Shown one piece after another: positions 44,290-56,210 of a DNA stretch of 64,000 nt. The stretch covers positions 114,385,732 through 114,449,731 of the forward strand of contig OW240915.1 of NCBI GenBank assembly GCA_933207985.1, in the 5' to 3' direction. The translations under genes were made by a program, and so were the position numbers. Position 1 is the first letter of the stretch. Each line of letters begins with the position of its first letter. The notes beneath the pieces are model-generated. The model made no database searches. It was given only the letters and a program-made list of their open reading frames with translations, and had not been told where the DNA came from. Source of the stretch: Pelobates cultripes. Lineage: Eukaryota; Chordata; Amphibia; Anura; Pelobatidae.

Positions 44290-45110
44290 CACTGTTATTA
44301 TTGTTATTTATATAGCGGACACTTTTTCTACAGTACTTTACGGTATTATAAAAGGGGGACATTTTACAACACATGAGAAAATTACAAATTCTACAGGAAG
44401 AATAGGCTCATGAGAACCCTGCTTAAACGAGCTTAGAATGTAAAGTCAGGTCAAGCAGGGTCCTCATCAACCTGGTGTTCCTGTACCAATATAATAATAA
44501 TAAAAGTGTGTTTAAACCTGGAAAGATATGTTTTCTTAATTCTATGTGATCTTGCTAAATGGTATGGTCCCAGTGGGATTCAGTCTCTCAATGATGCATT
44601 AAAGATAGAAAGGGTTCCACTCCTCCATGGAGTGCTTTTTTTTTTCTTTTTCTTTTTTCAGAGAGAGAGTGAGATGATAAAAATATACCTATTTAGGCAC
44701 TGTCTATATGAGGTATAATATCTCATACCGGAATGAGCCACAAATAGCTATGCAGATCCATGTTTAGACTGTTTTCAGACCAGGCATCGCTAAGGTCATG
44801 CATTATATTCTATAACAATACTAACTGCAGCTAGTGGTATTTAATTGCAACATAATAAGGTTTCTCTAATTTAAATTCGATTTTAATATTCGCACACTCT
44901 CTCACATATGGGTTAATAGCTAATTAAAAATTGGTTTGTGATTGTTTTTATTTATTTTATTTGCAAAAAGTTATCAATTTACTATACATGACTGGCTATC
45001 CTGGTACAGCGAGACCATGTCCTGTAGATACATTTTACTCCATGCAGAAAAAGAGGAGCAGGTAAATGCAGTGCTCCCAACAGTTCTGTTTTTCGTGTGA
45101 CAGCCCCTAT
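44290..45110. other. Interspersed repeat fragment and AT-rich DNA
   Basis: 44298-44465 (tattgttatttatatagcgg ... agaaccctgcttaaacgagc ttagaatg) is a common vertebrate interspersed repeat. The rest has no recognisable gene. Confidence 0.45.
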
Positions 45111-46379
45111 TTCTTTTCTTTTTCTTTTTTTTTTTTAATTATATTTTTATTTGCTTTTTGCTTTCAATATCAAATGACATACACCATAAAAAAGTGTATA
45201 AAATACAATTTATACATAGAGAAACATAAATACATGTATTAATCAGTATACATCCATCCAACATCATACTATTGGTCATATCTGACACTTCTACAAAAGT
45301 AAGTCACCACCTATTTCTGTCAATGAGTGTCCCCAGTCTATCTTTTACCCTTACTGAATTGCCTTTTCATCTCTGGTCATTTTTAGACATGATGCTCAGT
45401 TCTTTTTCCCATTTGTCCCATAAACTTGTTCAGACATTTAGAATAACTCTTTTCCATTTTTATTTGATATAATAATTGTGAGCCTAATTGAGTAACAGTG
45501 AAATCATATTCTCTTTTCCAGTTTATTGCTATCACTATCTTTACAGCAATCAAGCAATGAGTAATTAAAAATTGATCTGTCTTCCTTAGATTAGGCCATT
45601 AAATATGTAGTAGCATTACTTCCGGAGTTATTGGTAATTTGATGTTACATAGTTTAACCCCTTAAGGACACAGCTTCAGAAGCTTGACTTACGCTTAATG
45701 ACACAAGCAATTTTTGCATTTTCTTGCTGTTTGCGTTCAACTGCAATTTGCATCTCTCTCATTTATTGCACCGACACATATTATATACTGTTTTTTAAAG
45801 GACAGAAAGGGCTTTAATTTGATATAACATATATATATATAAATGCTTACTTATTATAAAAAAAATACAGAAAAATGCAAAAAAAATGAAAAATATTGTT
45901 TTTTTTTTTTACAGTTTTTGCAATAATAATGTGTGCATAATTAGTGCAGGTTAAGGAAAGTAATTAAAAATAAATTTATTTATTTGTTCTGATTTACAGA
46001 ATATATAATGTGTCTGGGATTTTCAGTTTTTTTTGGTAGTTACAGGTCACAAAGCACAAGGAGTAAAATAAACTTTTAATGTGGAGCGATTTTAGAATTT
46101 GTTATGTTTGTCTTGTAAGCCTAATAGCCATAAAAGAAAACAAAATTGCCACACAAAAGTATATATTTATATAAAGTAGACATCACAGGCTATTTACCTA
46201 AGGTGGTTTTGACACTTTCTACATAGCAATTTCACCGCCAACCTCTGCTAAATATTGGAGTAAAATTTAGTTTTTTGGTGTTTTTGGCACACAAACTTAT
46301 AACAAAGAACTTCTCATGTTTATTTTGTAAAGTTGGTGTGTGCTATTCCTGTACAAAGTTTTATCTTGTGTTCAGTTAC

Positions 46380-47710
46380 ATCTGCTGATTAAAATGACAC
46401 CCCCATTGTATGTCTTTGGCACTATTTCGTGAAGTTACAGTGCCATTTAGGTGACCTGTCCTTTTCAGTATTCACAGTAGATTTTTGAGAGACGGATTTA
46501 ATGAGCCTATGCATCCATTTGGGGTATTATAACAGTTTGACTGTTCAAAAAAAACCCACAAAGGCCTACCATTTGTAAAAGTAGACACTCCAGGGTATCT
46601 CATAAGGTGCATATTGTGCCTTAACATGCTCCCATTTTTTCACCAATATATGCCAAATTATGTGGTAAAAAATAATTTTGTGCGTTTTTTACATATGGAT
46701 TGCATTTTTGCTAGGCATTTTGTATATTTCACATGTGCCACTAAGTTTAAACCCCCAAATTATGCTCAGCTAAGTCTTCTGAGTAAAAGGACACCCCCAT
46801 TGTATGTCTTTGGCACTATTTCGTGAAGTTACAGTGCCATATAGGAGACCTATCCATTTCAGTATTTACAGTACAATTTTGAGAGATGGATTTAATTGGC
46901 CTATGCTTCAATTTGGGACATTATTGCAGTTGGAAAGTTCAAAAAAACCCACAAAGGCCTACCATTTCCTAAAGTAGACACCCCAGGGTATTTCAAAAGG
47001 CATATTTTAAACCTTAGCGTTGGATCATTTTTTTGTTAGTTTGTACCAAGTCTAGTTACAATGAGCATTTTTTCTGCCTTTTTGACACACACTTGGAGTT
47101 GTTACTGTATATTTTGTAATCCTTATGTGTGCTATGGCAGTAGAACACCTAATATGTTGCTCAGCTATGTCCTCTTAATGCTGCAATACCCCCATGTGTA
47201 CCCTTTTCAGGGATATGTGGATGTTGAAGGGGCACATTGGAGACCAAGCCATATCAGTTTTTACCGAACTTTGAATTTTGACGCTCGGCCCATGTGCAAT
47301 TTCCAAGCATCTTAGCAGGTTTTAAGTTCAAATTACCCCACAAAGGCCTACCATTTTTTAAAGTAGACACCCCAGGGCATTTCAAAAGGCATATTTTAAA
47401 CCTTAGCGTTGGATCATTTTTTTGTTAGTTTGTACCAAGTCTAGTTACAATGAGCATTTTTTCTGCCTTTTTGACACACACTTGGAGTTGTTACTGTATA
47501 TTTTGTAATCCTTATGTGTGCTATGGCAGTAGAACACCTAATATGTTGCTCAGCTATGTCCTCTTAGTGCAGCAATACCCCCATGTGTACCTTTTTCAGG
47601 GATATGTGGATGTTGAAGGGGCACCTTGGAGACACATCACTTTCATATTTTTCAAAAGTGGATGCTGGGCCAAAGTGTTATTTTAGCAGCCCAGGACTGC
47701 AAATTACCTC
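46380..47710. repeat. ~390-bp tandem repeats inside piggyBac element
   Basis: The words cacaaaggcctaccattt then aaagtagacaccccaggg recur at about 46557, 46950 and 47339 (spacing about 390). tgtatgtctttggcactatt recurs at about 46407 and 46800, and gttgttactgtatattttgt at about 47098 and 47487. The last two units are nearly identical, so amplification was stepwise. Confidence 0.8.
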
Positions 47711-47849
47711 TCAAAGACCACATATATTTTTAAGTATAAGCAGCTCATCAATTCAAATTATGAACAAGTGCATACTATTTGCTGTGAAAAGGGGGAATAG
47801 TTGGCTTAATCCTATCTGGGGGTAGTACCCAGTGATCTGTGTCACGGGC

Positions 47850-48110
47850 AACGCTGTCACGGATTCCAAAACACAGACAGACTACAAAGAGAGAGAACAC
47901 AGAGAGAGACACTTGTAATACCGGTCCTTAGAATGGCCGGGCTATACAAGCAGAGAATAGTCAAGGTACAAGCCGAGGTCAAAGGGGTAAAGAGAAACGG
48001 AACAACGATAGGACAAGCCGAGGTCAAGGATCAGAGAAGACAGGATAAACGGGAGACAAAGCCAAGATTTGGTAACCAGACAGTTGACTAAATTCAGACC
48101 CCAAAACTGG
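47850..48110 (-). repeat. Interspersed repeat with gccgaggtc motif, copy 3
   Basis: Contains ccggtccttagaatggccgg, agagaatagtcaaggtacaa and two copies of agccgaggtcaa. It lies between the piggyBac tandem repeats and the transposase stop codon. It may be a later insertion or part of the transcript 3' region. Confidence 0.45.
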
Positions 48111-48115
48111 TCTGC

Positions 48116-49760
48116 TTATTCGGCCTGGGTGTGGAAAACTTTAAAACAGTGGCCAATACATAGGCCGGGCTGAGAGGGGCAATCAGGGCAGTAATAGCTA
48201 GTCTCAACTCTTAAGCCCCTCTTGTAACACACCCTGCATCTTTTCTGGGGGTTTTTCTTTCTGGGGGTTGATGGAATCTTGAAGCAGAAGTGACCTACCT
48301 CCATTCTTCTACGAAGCTCGACTGATGGTCCCCCTCTGTGGCACTCAAGTAACCCAGAAATTAGCTGAAATTGAAATGAAAGGAATGTGCATTTCAGCTG
48401 AGCATTTGCCTTTTTAAAAATAATAAAGGCATTGTGGACTGCCGTCTGCATTATATATATGCCCACTTTTTTATACCATGCCCTGGTTTTGCGCATGATT
48501 AGATACGGCTGCATTAGTTGATCGGACAGATCAACTCCCCCCATATGTCGATTATATTGCTGTATGCAGACTGGCACCCGTTTATATTCCTCTCTGCCAC
48601 GAACTGCGACCCTGCGAGTGTTTTCCCCGTGGATGGTAGTTAGGATGAAAACCTCCTTTTTATCGCGGTACTTGAGTGCCAGCAGTTCATTCTGGCAGAG
48701 AGCTGCTGTTTCCCCCTTTTTTAATTTTTTTTCTGCTAGAGCCTTTGGGAAACCTGTGCGACTCTTCCTGATAGTGCAACAGGCCACGGTCTCAAAACAG
48801 TACAGCATTTGTAAGAGTGGGATGCTGTTATAAAAGTTATCGATGTATAAGTGATAACCATAGTTAAGTAAGGGCATTATTAAATCCCAGACAATTTTCC
48901 CACTTGTCCCTATTATATCTGGGCAACCTGGGGGATCAATGTGGCTATCCCTTCCTTCGTATACACGAAAGGTGTATACATAGCCACTGCCACTTTCACA
49001 TAATTTATAAAATTTGATCCCATACCGGGATCTTTTGGATGGGATATATTGTCTAAATCCCAGTCTTCCCTTATATTTCATGAGGGACTCATCAATTGAA
49101 ATGTGTTTTTTGGGGGTGTAAATAGTGGCAAATTTTTCATTTAAGTGGGAAATTAGGGGGCGTATTTTATAAAGAATGTCATACTGTGGATGACCTTTTG
49201 GGGGGCACTTCATATTGTCATTAAAGTGCATAAAACGCAGTATGTCCTCATATCGCTCCCTATGCATTGTCTGGGAAAAAATGGGGGTATTAAAAATAGG
49301 ATTTTTAGTCCAATACATTCTAATTGTGGGCTTTTTAACTATCCCCATTAACATTGTCAGTGCCCAGAATTGTTTAATTTCTGGCACACTGGTTGGGTAC
49401 CATCTCTCTGTCCTGGCGATTCGGGAGTCTTGGTTGCGTGCAAGATATTGCTCCGCATACAGATTTGTCTGGGTAACTACCTCCCCAAAAAAATCATCCC
49501 CCAAAAACAGACAGGTCAGCCTGTATGCCAGGATTGGCAGTGAACACTGGGATGTCTGGCGAAAAATGATTAGGGGGTACCCAGTCATCTGTGCCATATT
49601 GAACATTAGGGGAATCAGCGATTTCCTCTGATGTTACTGCAGAATCTGGCACATAGTCCCTGTCCCCTGCGTCACTCCCTGCGTCACTCCCTGCGGCAGT
49701 GTCGGTCGCCTCTGAGTCAGCGGCTAACAGGGCATAAGCCTCCTCTGCGCTATATATTTT
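48116..49760 (-). pseudogene. piggyBac transposase (PGBD-like), one frameshift
   Basis: Excises and inserts DNA at TTAA. The long frame on the minus strand (ending 48116) has the DDE-type catalytic aspartates in KKHISIDESLMKYKGRLG, then GYHLYIDNFYNSIPLL, and MGGVDLSDQLM. It ends with a cysteine-rich DNA-binding domain, CRVCYKRGL ... YYCPDCPSQPGLCIGHCF. The first 35 or so residues of that frame (from 49606) are out-of-frame noise. The genuine N-terminus, with YSAEEAYALLAADSEA, is in another frame at about 49755-49500, joined by a frameshift near 49490. No clear ATG precedes it. Apart from this, no stop breaks about 450 residues. Confidence 0.85.
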
Positions 49761-50284
49761 CGCAACATTAATACAGTTAACACAGAAACAAGAAAACTTT
49801 AACTAAATAACTAAACTTTTATTTTTATTTTTTTTTTTTTTTTTTTACCCCTAACTAAATTCCCCAATTAACACTAAATTCCACCCACCCAACTAACTAA
49901 ATCACAAATTAATAAAATAATAAAATTGAACCCCTTAGGGTTAAAAAAAAAAAAAAAATTTAACCCTTAAGTGTAAAAAAAAAAATAGATCACAGTAAAG
50001 TACTGTGACCTGTATATTGATCACTGCTAGCAGTGATCAAGCAGCAGGGAAAGGGTTAATTTTTTTTTTTTGACAGGGGAAAGGGATAGGTAATTTTTAT
50101 TACAACTTAGCTATTCCTCAGGGACACAATGTAGCACCGATCCGTCTCTCTCCACTTCACAAACCCACAAGAGGTGGAGGGAGGCGGATCAGATGTCCCA
50201 GCAGCATTGTGACCGCTGTGACTGGCTGTCACAGCGATCACATGTGCTGGGACATTGCGATTTGCTGTTGCTGGTCTGCCCCTG

Positions 50285-50440
50285 ACTCGGAGGCACCCAG
50301 CAACAGCGTTAACCCCGCGATCGCCGGCACTGCGGCGATCGCGGGGTTAATTTTACCGCGTGACGGACGAGGTCCGTCACCCGTCGTTAAGGGCATCCCC
50401 AGGATGACGGACCTCGTCCGTCATCCGTCCTGAAGGGGTT
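50285..50440. repeat. Subterminal palindromes of piggyBac element
   Basis: aaccccgcgatcgccggcac mirrored by gcggcgatcgcggggtt, then gtgacggacgaggtccgtcac and atgacggacctcgtccgtcat. The 59126 element has atgacggacccggtccgtcat in the same place. These look like repeated binding sites for the transposase. Confidence 0.7.
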
Positions 50441-53400
50441 AAAAAAAAATGTTTTGAGCCCACTGCAAAACGACTGACACTTTTTTACATGACCACCACA
50501 TGTGAACATAGCTACCTTTTTCTACACTACAATTCCAACAGTTATCATTAGATCGCAGGTAGAATTTCGATAATCTTGATGGAGTCATATACCATAGATT
50601 GATCAATTTTAAAATGAGTTTCTATCAATGCGAGTGAATGAACATGTTTATTGATTTTAAAAGAAGAGGCTAACCATTCCTTTTCATCTATTTTTAGATC
50701 TTTGTTCCATTTTCTTATGGCTGGAGGTGTTCTAATGGTATTATTCTATCGGTTTAACACATCTAGAAAAAAAGCTTTTTTACTCTATTCTTCTGGAACA
50801 TTCCTTTCATTATTTTGTAAAGATTACCTTTTGATACCAGTATAGCTCTCTCTATAGAATGTTTAACCCTTATTTTCCTTGTCTGTCAAGTGAAACTCAA
50901 CTACCAACATGTTAAAAGGTTTTATTTTATTATCTAGAACTAAGTCTTTAATTGTGTTTATATGCTTGTCTTTCCATGTTGTTACAGAGATGTTCTTCAT
51001 TATTCTTTCTAATGCATTCAAAGTTTGGAAGTCAAAGATTAATTTTCTTATTTAATCTATTCCATATAGGAATAATTTAATTCAATATAAAGGAGTTAGA
51101 GAAATAATTTTTTTTATATTCCATATTAAGTCTACTGGATCTCTTGTTTGACTAGCTTTCATTTTGATAATTAGTTGGCATGTCATTACATGCATAGTTA
51201 TTCCAGCCTCATAATATTTTTTTATATTTGGGAATCCCAATCCCCCATTCTTACTTTCTCTAGATATCAATGAGTTTTTAATCCTTGTTTTTTTCCCCTC
51301 TCCATACAAAATTAGAGAAGGCAATGTTGCTCATTGTTAGCAATGGCTATAGGGAGCATCCTGAACATGTATACCCATTTCGGGAGGGCAAATGATTTCA
51401 GGATGTTTATCCTGCCTCCCCAGGATATTTCAATGTTTCTCCATTGTTTGAGGTTTTTATTAGTTTCTTTCAGAAGAATAAAATGTATTTGCATAATACT
51501 ATTTATATTCTTACAAATTTTAATTCCCAAATATATAAATGGTTTTGAGTACAAAAAAACATAATTATCTTCATAATTCGTTAGAAATTATTTTACAGAC
51601 GTTAATATAATACATTTGATTTATTTAATTTATAATTTGAGACTGAACTATATAATTCTATTTCTAACATAACAGATGGAAGAGAAGTTGAAGGATTTTT
51701 TAGGTAAAAGATAGTGTCATAATAGTGGCATAACGTGACAGTTTTAGTTTGTTTTTTTGTTGTTAAATGACCTTATCTCTCTGCTCTGTCTAATTCTAGT
51801 GGCCAGTACTTCTATAGTCAATATATATAGGATGGGCGATAAGGGACACCCCTGTCTAGTGCCATTCTTCAATTAGAACCAGTTTGCACAGATGTTAGGT
51901 CCAATTGTTCTGGCCATTGTATCTCTATATAGTGCTAAAATTGCAGTTAGAATCCAACCTGATATTCCAAATGCCTCTAGAGTGTTTCATAAAGGCCCAG
52001 CTGACCCTGTCAAATGCCTTTTCATCATCTAGTGACAAGATCAGCATAGGACTTAAATTTTGTTGTGATATGTCTATTACGTCAATCAATCGTCTTTTAT
52101 TATTGTTTGACATTCTTTCAGATACAAAGCCTATTTGATCAGAATGAATGAAAGATTCCAATACTTCTTTCAATCTTTGAGCAATAGTAGTAGAGAATAA
52201 CTTGATGGCTAAGGATAAGGAATATTGGGCGATAGCTTTTTACATTTGTTGTATCTTTCCCAGATTTAAGTATTGGTCAGATATTAGCTTTCAGCATCTC
52301 ACTTGTGAACCTTCTTTTAGAGACAGCGTTGTTAAAAGTGTTTGTTAGATGACTTACTATTTGAACTTTCATCTCCTTATAAAATCTATTACCAAATCCA
52401 TCAGGTCCTGGGGTTTTATAACACTCTAATTTATCAATTATAAGCTCTTCCTTTTGATATTTGTTTATTCAATAAGGTTAATAGTACGTTTGATATTTTA
52501 GATAAACTGGCTGATTTAATATATTCTTTAACCATATCTACCGGAGTTACATCTGTAAGATTATATAGTTTTGCGTAATATTCATTAAAAGCCTTCCCTA
52601 TTTCCTCAGGTAGAAAATATGTTTTATCATTTGTAATAATTCTTTTGACTGAGTTATTCAAATTATTTTTTTTAAGCATATTAGTTAATATCTTATCCGC
52701 TCTATTATATTTCTAATAATATTTTACTTTAAATTTTAGCATATTGTTCTTCTTTCAAAGGTTTTAGTTTTAATCTCTTTTTTAATATTCACTGTTTTAA
52801 TCTAATTATTTCAAGACGGATTGGTGTGGTTTTCTTTGGTTAAGTTCTATATTCTTTTATGGAGGTCCGTTAAACTTGCCTCAATTCTCTTATCTCTTAG
52901 TTTCTTTAGCTTAATACAATGACCTTAATTACAGCTTTATAAGAGCACCATAAAATTTCATCCTCAACCTGTTTACTTTTATTTTCTTTGAAGTAAAAAT
53001 TTGTAATTTTATCTAAATGGTCTTTATATTCTTTATTTCGTAACAAAGTCTCATCTAGTCTCCGTGTTGTATTATAGTTTCTTCTACAATTGGTTTTATT
53101 TAACTCAAGAATTATACTATTATAGTCTGACCATGTTGCTGGTTTAATTTCTATTTTGTGCGTTCTTTCTATCGGTTTTAATTCTCCCCCCAAAAATCTA
53201 TTCTAGAGTGTGAATCGTGAGGCCATGAGTAGAATGTAAATTCTTTAAGTAAAGGATTGTTGACTCTCCATATATCATATAAACCTTCTTTTTTCAAAAG
53301 CCTATTAAAGATTTTAGCATTTCTTTCTTTGATTATTATTATTTTTTTCTTTAACGACCTTATTAGAGAGCTTATCTAATAAAGGGTCACGTGTATAATT

Positions 53401-53999
53401 AAAATCTCCTGCAATCATTTTAAGGCCTTCTCCCACCTTTTCTACCCTATTTAACACCTGTCTCAGGAGACTCATATGGTTATTAGGTAAATATAAGTTT
53501 ACTAAAGTAAACAATTCTTAAATAATAGTACATATGGTTATAATAAATCTACCCTCTGGGTCTTGATCTTTATATTTGATATTAAGTTTTAAAGAATTAG
53601 AAAAGAAGATAGCTACTCCACTTTTTTGGCTTTCTGTTCTAGATGCACATATTTTTAATGGAATGTTTTTACTATACTTTTAACACCAATGAGTCTCCTG
53701 GACAAATGCAAATATGCATTTCTTATTTTTTTTAAAATATTCTTGGAATGCCAGTCTCTTTTGTGCGATATTTAAAACTTGTATATTAATAGTGAGCATT
53801 CTGACCATTATTATATATATATTTATATTACTGGTCCTTAATTTTCCTGTGCCTACTAGGGGGCTCTCGTTGACAATTACGTAAAACACCATTAGACATA
53901 CAAATCCATAATCACATACAGAAACTGTAAACAACATAAATTCTTTCATTTTGAATACTCTAAAAAGAGTCATAGCACAATCTAGTATGGGTGCCTATT

Positions 54000-54440
54000 T
54001 TGCACACACTTTAAACCTTACAGGATTGTGCCGTTGGAGGCTCAGCCTATAGCTCGGGAATACTTTCCCGTATTTTCATAAATTTTCTATGAAATCAGTT
54101 TTATATTTCCCCTCTTTCCTTTTTGTTTTATTTTCTCCCTTCCCTTCTTCCCCTCCTTTCCCCCCATTTTTTTTATGAGTCCATTATTAATAGGTATCAC
54201 TGTATTGTGTCTTAATTTCTTCTACATTTAGTGAGTATATATTTCTTTATAAGCCTTCATCGTGTTTTTTGGCATAGGAGGGGCTTAGGTTAAAGGATGG
54301 TAAGAGGACAAGGCAAGGGAAAGAGAGATAAAATATGTAAAAATATATATATATATATTATATATATATATATATCTATATCTATATATAGTTATTTATC
54401 ACACGTTTCTTCCTCCCTCCCAATCCCCCTAATCTTAAGT
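54000..54440. other. L1 upstream or intronic DNA, no gene
   Basis: Includes an (AT)n stretch at about 54343-54385. Nothing else is recognised. Confidence 0.45.
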
Positions 54441-54679
54441 GTTACCATTAATGCTTTCTTATGGACTTCAGCGTGTCCTCGATTTTCGCATTGAGGATCA
54501 CGGAAGCGGCCTCTAGTGGCTGTCAGGGAGACAGCCACTAGAGGCTGGATTAACCCTCAATGTAAACATAGCAGTTTCTCTGAAACTATGTTTACAGCTG
54601 CAGGGTTAAAACTTAGGACCTCGCACCCAGACCACTTCACTGAGCTGAAGTGGTCTGGGTGCCTATAGTGGTCCTTTAA
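54440..54679. repeat. Partial TTAA MITE of the hairpin-module family
   Basis: Right end intact (gtctgggtgcctatagtggt ccttTAA). Contains gcctctagtggctgtcaggg with gacagccactagagg, and catagcagtttctctgaaac. The left end is missing. Confidence 0.7.
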
Positions 54680-55450
54680 TTGTGTTATTCCTTTAATTTA
54701 GTGTTACTAAATAAAGTATGTTTCATTTATCAAGTTTAGTATATATTTTATTTTATCAGTCTAATCTATTTACTTTCCCCTTATCTACCCGTTTACTTCC
54801 TTCTCCTCTCACCATTCTCTCTTTCTATCTCTACTTTGTGAGTTCAAATTAAAGTGGGAAGAAGAGGAAAAATATATAAATAAATAAATATATATATATA
54901 TATAAATATATATAAATGTATATGTGTATACATAAATGCTTCAATTTATCCATAATTACTTAATTTACTATTTCTTAAACCCTATCTTATTAATTATAGC
55001 CCAAGCTGTACTAATTAACCTTAAAAAAAAAAAAAAAAAGACAGGAGCCAGAAGGAGGCAGTGAAAAACGTAGAGACATAGGAAACGTCTTTATACTAAG
55101 AGTGCCTTGAAATAACATTTCCATAGCAGTTCTCTTGGAAATGATCTCCTTTTGTTTTTATAACCAACACACTCACTGCTCTATAAGTAATCTTCAGATA
55201 TCTCTTGGTGCTGAGTGGTCCAATACATGTCTTCCTTATCTTTTACTTTTTATCTCCATCCACTCTGCCTCTCTCCCCTCCCCCATTCCTACTCCTTAAA
55301 GTCAGAAAACATATCTTAGCTTTTATTTCTTATCTTAAAAACGCAAAAAAAGCTTTTTTCCCATATTCTTCTCTCTTCTCCCTTACAAAATTGTTCATCT
55401 GTTGATTCCTCTCTTTTTTTCTTTTATTTTTCTTCTGTTCCTTTAAATCT
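54680..55450. other. AT-rich DNA, no gene
   Basis: TA-rich microsatellite at about 54880-54925 and an A run at 55023-55039. No coding signal. Confidence 0.45.
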
Positions 55451-55530
55451 TTAACCCCTTAAGGACACATGACATGTGTGACATGTCATGATTCCCTTTT
55501 ATTCCAGAAGTTTGGTCCTTAAGGGGTTAA
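55451..55530. mobile_element. 80-bp palindromic TTAA MITE, copy 2
   Basis: TTAACCCCTTAAGGACACAT at the left, tttggtccttaaggggTTAA at the right, with the same central acatgtgtgacatgt palindrome. It is the reverse-orientation counterpart of 43763-43842. Confidence 0.8.
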
Positions 55531-55983
55531 AATTCTATATCTGTCTTCCATCCTCCTCCTCCACCTCCTCCACTCTTTTCTTGCTTGTGCAGGGGATTCT
55601 CTAACCATATTTTTCCTTTTGAGCCAATCTTCAATTTGTTTTAAGGAATCGAAAGTCTCTATTTGACCCTCTGTTATAATCCTAATCTTGTTAGGGTAGC
55701 CCCAGGAATATTTTATATTTAGATTTCTTGACAGCCCCTATTTTATGATCCTGTTCTTCCGCCATCCCGATTTAAGGCAATGTCCTCAGCACATCATGTA
55801 TACTTAATTAGACTCTCACTCTGTGTTACGGGCACTAGGTACCTACAGAGTGCTTCACTTAAAAATCTAAAGCTAAACTGCTTAGGTGTTAGGAGTGTTC
55901 CTTTAAAAAGCTGAAAGATTTAGGTTGTGCTTCTATGGAAGTGTATTTATAGTACTATAAGCCTGTGTACATTTATTTTTCAG

Positions 55984-56129
55984 ATCTGCTTCTCCGTTTG
56001 GCAAGTTGGCATCAAGTATTTTAATAGAATTACAGAGCGATGGGAACTCCTGGATCTGGAAGGAAACGTACTCAAATTAAAGACAGATTTTCTGCAGAAG
56101 ATGAAGCCCTGAGTCACATTGCTAGAGAG
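55984..56129 (+). CDS. LRRFIP2: LRRFIP2 first coding exon (host gene, partial)
   Basis: LRRFIP2 encodes a coiled-coil protein that binds Flightless-I and takes part in Wnt (through Dishevelled) and Toll-like receptor signalling (family knowledge). What is seen: acceptor gtacatttatttttcag (ends 55983), a 56-base 5'UTR segment, ATG at 56040, 30 codons, and donor gag|gttagt at 56130. The peptide [11 protein letters not shown], then [17 protein letters not shown], matches the N-terminus I know for LRRFIP2 (MGTPASGRKRT in human), and the exon ends where AEARLAAKR should follow. The next exon is not in the window, so intron 2 runs past 64000. The paralogue LRRFIP1 starts differently, so LRRFIP2 is preferred. 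Confidence 0.85.
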
Positions 56130-56210
56130 GTTAGTGGTTTAATCCATTCTGAAACAGCAAACTTCTTTATTGATATTAATTTTTCTGAGCAATTTTAACT
56201 TGCCTGTCTA

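Larger units (their letters stand above)
45654..50442 (-). mobile_element. piggyBac-family DNA transposon, 4.8 kb
   Basis: Starts TTAACCCCTTAAGGACACAG (45654) and ends gtcctgaaggggTTAA (50442), with inverted ends and TTAA at both sides as piggyBac requires. It carries a transposase on the minus strand (48116-49760), a 2-kb left non-coding region with about 390-bp tandem repeats, and a GC-rich right end with repeated gacggac...gtccgtc palindromes. A repeat of the gccgaggtc family sits inside at 47850-48110. The ends are well preserved. Confidence 0.88.
45111..53990 (-). mobile_element. Old L1-like LINE, split by a piggyBac insertion
   Basis: Two parts, 45111-45653 (3' end with T-rich poly(A) tail) and 50443-about 53990 (rest of ORF2), separated exactly by the TTAA-flanked piggyBac element. 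Minus-strand scraps in order: FVQETHW (endonuclease, about 53690), GEGLKMIAGDFNYTRDPLL (about 53420), ATWSDYNSIILELN (about 53120), HSDQIGFVSERMSNNN with LSLDDEKAFDRVSW (RT, about 52140-52005), then NILKSFALPKWVYMFRMLPI, GGLGFPNIKKYYEAG, and AINWK near 45520. Many stops and frameshifts. AT-rich and clearly older than the L1 at 22 kb. Confidence 0.8.

Noticed and set aside
49500..49606. ATG at 49606 as the true transposase start
   Set aside because: The first residues of that frame do not resemble piggyBac proteins, while the expected N-terminal motif lies in another frame upstream, so a frameshift is more likely.
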